NCBI GenBank assembly: GCA_017557925.1
Contig: JAFYWO010000090.1
Coordinates: 1-10,485, forward strand
Direction of reading: 5' to 3'
Source: Alphaproteobacteria bacterium
GTDB taxonomy: Bacteria > Pseudomonadota > Alphaproteobacteria > RF32 > CAG-239
DNA length: 10,485 nt
The notes under the pieces were generated by a model. It searched no databases and was not told the DNA's origin. It saw only the letters and a list, made by a program, of their open reading frames with translations. Below are positions 7,381-10,485 of the stretch, in pieces; positions within the stretch are counted from its first letter, which is position 1, and every line of letters begins with the position of its first letter. The translations under genes and the position numbers were made by a program.

Positions 7381-8826
7381 ATGGCTGATAAACCTGAAAT
7401 AAAAGATGAAAGTGGAGATAATTACAAATTTGGGTTTGTAACAGATATTGATGTTGAAGTTGTGCCAAAAGGTTTAAATGAAGACATAATAAGACTTATT
7501 TCTCAAAAAAAGCATGAACCTGATTGGCTTTTGGAATCCAGACTAAAAGCATATCGCAAATGGCAAAGTATGGTTGAGCCGACTTGGGCAAAAGTAAGTT
7601 ATGAAAAGATTGATTATCAAGATTTATATTATTACTCTGCGCCAAAACAAAAAATCAACCCCAAAAGTTTGGATGAAGTTGACCCTAAATTACTTGAAAC
7701 ATATAACAAACTAGGTATTCCTTTAAAAGAACAAGAGGTTTTGGCAGGTGTGGTAGCTGTTGATGCGGTATTTGACAGTGTATCTGTTGCAACCACATAC
7801 AAAGCACAACTAAAAAAGCATGGTGTTATTTTTTGTTCTATTTCCGAAGCTGTTAAAGAATATCCTCAATTAGTAAAAAAATATTTAGGTAGTGTTGTTC
7901 CTTATACTGATAATTATTTTGCGGCACTTAATTCTGCAGTATTTACAGATGGAAGTTTTGTTTATATCCCTAAAGGGGTTAAATGTCCGATGGAATTATC
8001 TACATATTTCCGTATAAATGCTAAAAATACCGGACAGTTTGAAAGAACACTTATTATTGCTGATGAAGGAAGTTATGTTTCTTATTTAGAAGGATGCACA
8101 GCGCCTCAAAGAGACGAAAATCAACTCCACGCTGCTATTGTTGAGATTTTTGTTCATAAAGATGCGGAGGTTAAATATTCTACTGTTCAAAACTGGTATC
8201 CTGGTGACAAAGACGGAAAAGGCGGTGTTTACAACTTTGTAACTAAAAGAGCTCTTTGTGATGGTGAAAACTCTAAAGTATCTTGGACACAAGTGGAAAC
8301 GGGTTCTGCTGTTACATGGAAATATCCTTCTTGTATATTAAAAGGTGATGGCTCAAAAGGAGAATTTTATTCTGTTGCGCTTACGAACAATTATCAGCAA
8401 GCTGACACCGGAACTAAAATGATTCATTTAGGAAAAAACACAAGCTCTAGAATTATATCTAAAGGTATTTCTGCCGGTTTTTCTGACCAAACATACAGAG
8501 GACTTGTTAAGGTTTCTAAAAATGCAAGTAATGCTCGCAATTATTCGCAATGTGATAGCTTGTTAATTGGGACTACTTGTGGTTCACATACGGTTCCGTA
8601 TATAGAAAATGCCTCTAAAAGTGCAATTTTGGAACATGAGGCTACTACTTCTAAAATCAGCGATGAGCAGTTGTTTTATTGCAAACAAAGAGGACTTGAT
8701 GAAGAAGATGCAGTTAGCTTGATTGTAAACGGTTTTTGCAAAGAAGTTATGCAAAAGCTCCCTATGGAGTTTGCTATTGAGGCAACTAAACTAATTGAGA
8801 TTTCACTAGAAGGAAGTGTGGGGTAG
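7381..8826 (+). CDS. sufB: Fe-S cluster assembly scaffold protein SufB
   Basis: SufB is the cytoplasmic scaffold on which the SUF system builds Fe-S clusters, normally as SufBC2D with the ATPase SufC. Its 481 residues are complete (E. coli SufB is 495). The N-terminal part (KYGF-like [27 protein letters not shown]) and the C-terminal core are typical. The core includes [20 protein letters not shown], with Cys391 matching the essential Cys405 of E. coli. [21 protein letters not shown] contains Glu420, matching Glu434, with the same 29-residue separation. [21 protein letters not shown] closes the protein. AAGGA lies ten bases before the ATG, rather far. The usual next gene, sufC, is absent from the following 1.6 kb, so sufB seems to stand alone or to be separated from its partners. 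Confidence 0.97.
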   Translation: MADKPEIKDESGDNYKFGFVTDIDVEVVPKGLNEDIIRLISQKKHEPDWLLESRLKAYRKWQSMVEPTWAKVSYEKIDYQDLYYYSAPKQKINPKSLDEVDPKLLETYNKLGIPLKEQEVLAGVVAVDAVFDSVSVATTYKAQLKKHGVIFCSISEAVKEYPQLVKKYLGSVVPYTDNYFAALNSAVFTDGSFVYIPKGVKCPMELSTYFRINAKNTGQFERTLIIADEGSYVSYLEGCTAPQRDENQLHAAIVEIFVHKDAEVKYSTVQNWYPGDKDGKGGVYNFVTKRALCDGENSKVSWTQVETGSAVTWKYPSCILKGDGSKGEFYSVALTNNYQQADTGTKMIHLGKNTSSRIISKGISAGFSDQTYRGLVKVSKNASNARNYSQCDSLLIGTTCGSHTVPYIENASKSAILEHEATTSKISDEQLFYCKQRGLDEEDAVSLIVNGFCKEVMQKLPMEFAIEATKLIEISLEGSVG

Positions 8827-9070
8827 AAAACCTCCCCGACAATTGTTGAGGATATATTTATTGCTACCTTAAAATTAGAGATAACAATATAATGGTATTA
8901 TATCCCTCACCGCTACTAACAAAAGAGCTTTCTACAACTCCTATCCAACATCTTTGTTCTAACATAGCAAATATGTTTTGCTATGCTTTTTTTTATGCAA
9001 CAAAATTTCTGCATTAGTTAAGAGCGTTATTTTATAGTGAATTCTCAATGATTTTGTTTTATGTAAAATT
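8827..9070 (+). other. Noncoding stretch between sufB and the first FASCMQ gene
   Basis: No plausible reading frame with a ribosome site is seen here. It holds a weak 4-bp hairpin at 8831-8851 (CCTC/GAGG), a TATAAT hexamer at 8888-8893 without a good -35, a C/U- and A-rich unstructured run at about 8905-8955 containing CTCC motifs, and the strong terminator at 8963-8994. Bases 8995-9070 show nothing recognisable. The run before the terminator could be the sufB 3' UTR or a small RNA. Confidence 0.5.
8963..8994 (+). terminator. Strong intrinsic terminator downstream of sufB
   Basis: CATAGCAAA (8963-8971) and TTTGCTATG (8977-8985) form a perfect 9-bp stem around TATGT. A C and eight Ts follow. 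The hairpin is 137 bases after the sufB stop, so it ends either a long sufB 3' UTR or a separate short transcript. Confidence 0.9.
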
Positions 9071-9091
9071 ATATTGACTTATAGACAAAAA
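9071..9091 (+). repeat. 21-bp direct repeat, copy 1 (promoter of first FASCMQ gene)
   Basis: ATA followed by TTGACTTATAGACAAAAA is identical to 9707-9727. It covers the -35 hexamer and the first 12 bases of the promoter spacer. The flanking bases on either side differ. Confidence 0.9.
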
Positions 9092-9102
9092 TAAATTATA
9101 TT
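9074..9102 (+). promoter_or_regulatory. Strong promoter of the first FASCMQ gene
   Basis: TTGACT (9074-9079) and TATATT (9097-9102) are spaced by exactly 17 bases. Transcription should start near 9109, only about 17 bases before the ATG at 9126. That leader (…AAATAAATCTATTTATT) has no Shine-Dalgarno sequence. The upstream half is identical to the promoter of the next gene. Confidence 0.75.
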
Positions 9103-9125
9103 TTGTGCAAATAAATCTATTTATT

Positions 9126-9608
9126 ATGAGCAACAGTGTATTATTGGACAATTTTGCATCATGTATGCAAGACCCATTGAGTGAAAAATTAAACTCACTT
9201 TTGAAGGATGAATTTATTTCAACAAAAGTTGAAGCTTCTATTCATTATCTTTACAAGGGAAAAGTTATTCCTTTTGTTTTATCGGAAATAGAAGAGGAAG
9301 AGCTCTTCAAGGTGATGAAGAAGGTAACACCTGAAAACGAAGCCTTTGTTATATTGAAGGACTTTATTTCAGATTATGGTCTGAAATCTGAGGTTGCAAA
9401 AAGCATCTTTAATGATATTGTGCAGTCTTGTGAATTGCAAGATATCATCAGAAATGAAGAATTGCTTTGCAGTGATGATGAAAATTCTGACTCACTGACA
9501 CCTTTTTTGCCAGTTGACGCATCTAGTCTTAAGCTTGAAGAGGTTGTGAGTGATGATGATTTGAAAGAAATTATTAAGGAGGTTGAAGAAATGGTTAATG
9601 TAAACTAA
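9126..9608 (+). CDS. Unrecognised 160-aa acidic protein, FASCMQ family member 1
   Basis: I do not recognise this family. The protein is predicted soluble and mainly helical, without signal peptide or membrane span. It carries FASCMQDP at 10-17, VEASIHYL at 35-42, a Glu-rich stretch (EIEEEELFKVMKK), IIRNEE ending at 112, an acidic patch (CSDDENSDS), and an acidic tail (EEVVSDDDLKEIIKEVEEMVNVN). The next gene has the same N-terminal tag, and its V-E-A to I-R-N-E-E stretch has nearly the same length (78 versus 77 residues), which indicates paralogy. The frame can be read from GTG at 9105, but that codon lies just after the -10 box, upstream of the expected transcript start. ATG 9126 puts the tag ten residues in, as in the paralogue. 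Lysine is AAG in 8 of 14 codons, against 3 of 19 in the first part of sufB. It ends at a terminator, so it is transcribed alone. Confidence 0.85.
   Translation: MSNSVLLDNFASCMQDPLSEKLNSLLKDEFISTKVEASIHYLYKGKVIPFVLSEIEEEELFKVMKKVTPENEAFVILKDFISDYGLKSEVAKSIFNDIVQSCELQDIIRNEELLCSDDENSDSLTPFLPVDASSLKLEEVVSDDDLKEIIKEVEEMVNVN
9153..9183 (+). repeat. Conserved coding block for the FASCMQ tag, copy 1
   Basis: This 31-base block matches 9796-9826 at 27 positions and shares an uninterrupted TCATGTATGCAA. It encodes FASCMQDP plus two and a third codons. Sequence on both sides is diverged, so the block stands out as a conserved island inside the genes. Confidence 0.8.
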
Positions 9609-9624
9609 TTTTCTTCTGCTAACA

Positions 9625-9660
9625 AAAAAAACGGATACCCTAAAAGGTGTCCGTTTTTTG
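9625..9660 (+). terminator. Intrinsic terminator of the first FASCMQ gene
   Basis: ACGGATACC (9631-9639) pairs with GGTGTCCGT (9646-9654), including one G-U pair, around a 6-base loop. It is flanked by a run of As before and TTTTT after, so the stem can extend and the U-tract is good. It lies 22 bases after the stop codon and separates the two tandem genes into independent transcripts. Confidence 0.9.
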
Positions 9661-9706
9661 TTTGAAATAGGTTGCCAACTGCCTATTAGACAAATATTGA
9701 TTTTTG

Positions 9707-9727
9707 ATATTGACTTATAGACAAAAA
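9707..9727 (+). repeat. 21-bp direct repeat, copy 2 (promoter of second FASCMQ gene)
   Basis: It is identical to 9071-9091, 636 bases upstream. It sits in the same place relative to its gene, with the -35 box inside it and the start codon 36-37 bases beyond its end (34 for copy 1). Confidence 0.9.
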
Positions 9728-9738
9728 CACTTTATACT
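9710..9738 (+). promoter_or_regulatory. Strong promoter of the second FASCMQ gene
   Basis: TTGACT (9710-9715), a 17-base spacer and TATACT (9733-9738) predict a start near 9745 and a leader of about 18 bases. The leader (GAAAATTTATTTTTGCGT) contains no Shine-Dalgarno. The geometry repeats that of the first gene to within one base. Confidence 0.75.
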
Positions 9739-9762
9739 TTTCCTGAAAATTTATTTTTGCGT

Positions 9763-10485
9763 ATGAATTATTCTTCTAGTAACAGAAAGGGAAAATTTGC
9801 GTCATGTATGCAAAACCCAAAGAGTGGCTTAGTGAAGCATTTTCAAAAAAATGAAGAACTCACTACCAAATTGGATGAGGTAATATCCTCTGCTGAGGTT
9901 GATAAAATTAAAACATTTTTATCAACCAATCACTTCTGTGATAGTGTTGAATACCAAGTTATCGTAAGTTTGAGCTTTTCTAACTTTAGCGATAATGAAG
10001 TAGAAGATTTGATTTGTTTCTACATTCAGCACCACGGGTTGACACGAAGATCGCAATTTTTGTTGTTTGATCTTAAGTTTGAAAAGCCTATTGAATATCT
10101 TTTGAGATATGGTAGCCCTAGTGATGAATTTTTGGAAATGTTATGGAATAATATTTCTGAAAAATTCTTCGAATCGTTAGAAGTGAAAAGTCTCGTGTTT
10201 TTGCAAACACGTTACTACGTTGAAGCCAATATCTCTATACTTAATACTATCATTAAGTATAGCTGTATATTGATTGATGGAGGTCAGACTATTTTATCTA
10301 CCGTTAATATAGATAAAATTAAAAAGTCCATAACAAAGGATGTTAAGAACGCTGACTTCTATGAGCTCACGATAGATGGGTTTAGAGAAATCTTGAAAAA
10401 GAATTTGATTAAGGCAAAGTTATCTTCTGCCCTTATCAGAAACGAAGAAACAGATGAAGAATCTGCCTTTACCGTCTTTGATGAA
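9763..10485 (+). CDS. Unrecognised protein, FASCMQ family member 2, 3' end outside window
   Basis: An open frame from ATG 9763 runs 241 codons to the end of the window without a stop. No known family is recognised. FASCMQNP lies at residues 12-19. The segment VEANISIL… (from 153) to LIRNEE (ending at 229) parallels the same-length segment of the preceding protein. It is again followed by acidic residues (TDEES) and then FTVFDE. About 115 extra residues between the tag and that segment have no counterpart in the first protein. They include SVEYQVIVSLSF (about 64-75), faintly like the later VEANISIL, so an internal duplication is possible. No signal peptide or membrane span is seen. Lysine is AAG in 13 of 22 codons, again unlike the neighbouring housekeeping genes. 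No ribosome site precedes the ATG. The promoter and tag layout support this start. Confidence 0.85.
   Translation, partial: MNYSSSNRKGKFASCMQNPKSGLVKHFQKNEELTTKLDEVISSAEVDKIKTFLSTNHFCDSVEYQVIVSLSFSNFSDNEVEDLICFYIQHHGLTRRSQFLLFDLKFEKPIEYLLRYGSPSDEFLEMLWNNISEKFFESLEVKSLVFLQTRYYVEANISILNTIIKYSCILIDGGQTILSTVNIDKIKKSITKDVKNADFYELTIDGFREILKKNLIKAKLSSALIRNEETDEESAFTVFDE
9796..9826 (+). repeat. Conserved coding block for the FASCMQ tag, copy 2
   Basis: This block matches 9153-9183 at 27 of 31 positions, with differences in the third base of Ala and in the Asp/Asn and Leu/Lys codons. It lies 33 bases after the ATG, against 27 in the first gene. Confidence 0.8.

Noticed and set aside
8086..8292. Antisense frame inside sufB
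   Set aside because: sufB is strongly conserved over this part, and the frame resembles no protein.
8831..8851. Hairpin directly after sufB
   Set aside because: Only four base pairs around a 13-base loop and no U-tract follows; the 8963-8994 hairpin is the credible terminator.
9105..9125. GTG start adding seven residues to the first FASCMQ gene
   Set aside because: The GTG lies only two bases after the -10 hexamer, upstream of the expected transcript start; the second gene has no equivalent extension and starts with ATG at the matching distance.
9666..9687. Inverted repeat AATAGG/CCTATT upstream of the second tandem promoter
   Set aside because: Six base pairs with a ten-base loop, absent upstream of the first tandem gene, and not followed by a U-tract; probably chance in AT-rich DNA.
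9682..9700. TATTAGACAAATATTGA as a third copy of the 21-bp block
   Set aside because: The resemblance is limited to TAGACAAA and a displaced TTGA; spacing and order differ, with no -10 box or gene attached.
1..10485. tRNA, rRNA, CRISPR arrays, insertion sequences or transposase fragments
   Set aside because: Looked for on both strands; no T-loop-like sequences, regularly spaced repeats, terminal inverted repeats or transposase motifs were found.

Overview
This AT-rich window reads as a chromosomal segment of a low-GC alphaproteobacterium, probably host-associated. The reason is the block nlpD-like LysM/M23 lipoprotein, yajC, secD, secF. From memory, this order is common in Alphaproteobacteria, often downstream of surE/pcm. 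The YajC N-terminus (MFIS-AFA) and the separate ~514-aa SecD and ~311-aa SecF also fit. No mobile element, tRNA, rRNA or CRISPR array was seen.

Layout. 1-2537 (+): 3' part of gatA, then complete gatB, two subunits of the tRNA-dependent amidotransferase that makes Gln-tRNA(Gln) and/or Asn-tRNA(Asn). A hairpin follows at 2581-2613. 2694-3246 (+): two small unrecognised genes, each with a good Shine-Dalgarno sequence. They end at a hairpin (3331-3355) that can also terminate secF from the other strand. 3364-7238 (-): nlpD-like amidase activator, yajC, secD, secF, i.e. envelope division/remodelling plus the Sec translocon accessory complex. 7381-8826 (+): sufB, divergent from nlpD with its own good promoter and, unusually, with no sufC directly after it. 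8827-9125: noncoding, with a strong intrinsic terminator at 8963-8994.

9126-10485 (+) is the accessory part. It holds two tandem unknown genes; the second runs off the window end. Each is driven by a near-consensus promoter carrying the same 21-bp block (9071-9091 and 9707-9727). Each has a predicted leader of only ~17-18 nt with no Shine-Dalgarno sequence. Each encodes the N-terminal tag FASCMQ(D/N)P about ten residues after the Met. Both also carry a collinear 77-78-residue stretch running from V-E-A to I-R-N-E-E, followed by acidic residues. The proteins otherwise differ in length and sequence. Lysine codon use (AAG-rich) differs from the neighbouring housekeeping genes. This looks like a multi-copy, lineage-specific family of unknown function and is the best candidate here for an undescribed system.

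Two start codons were moved downstream because the Shine-Dalgarno sequence overlaps or abuts the more upstream ATG: yajC (start 6213, not 6225) and the nlpD-like gene (start 7238, not 7244). The first FASCMQ gene starts at ATG 9126, not at GTG 9105.
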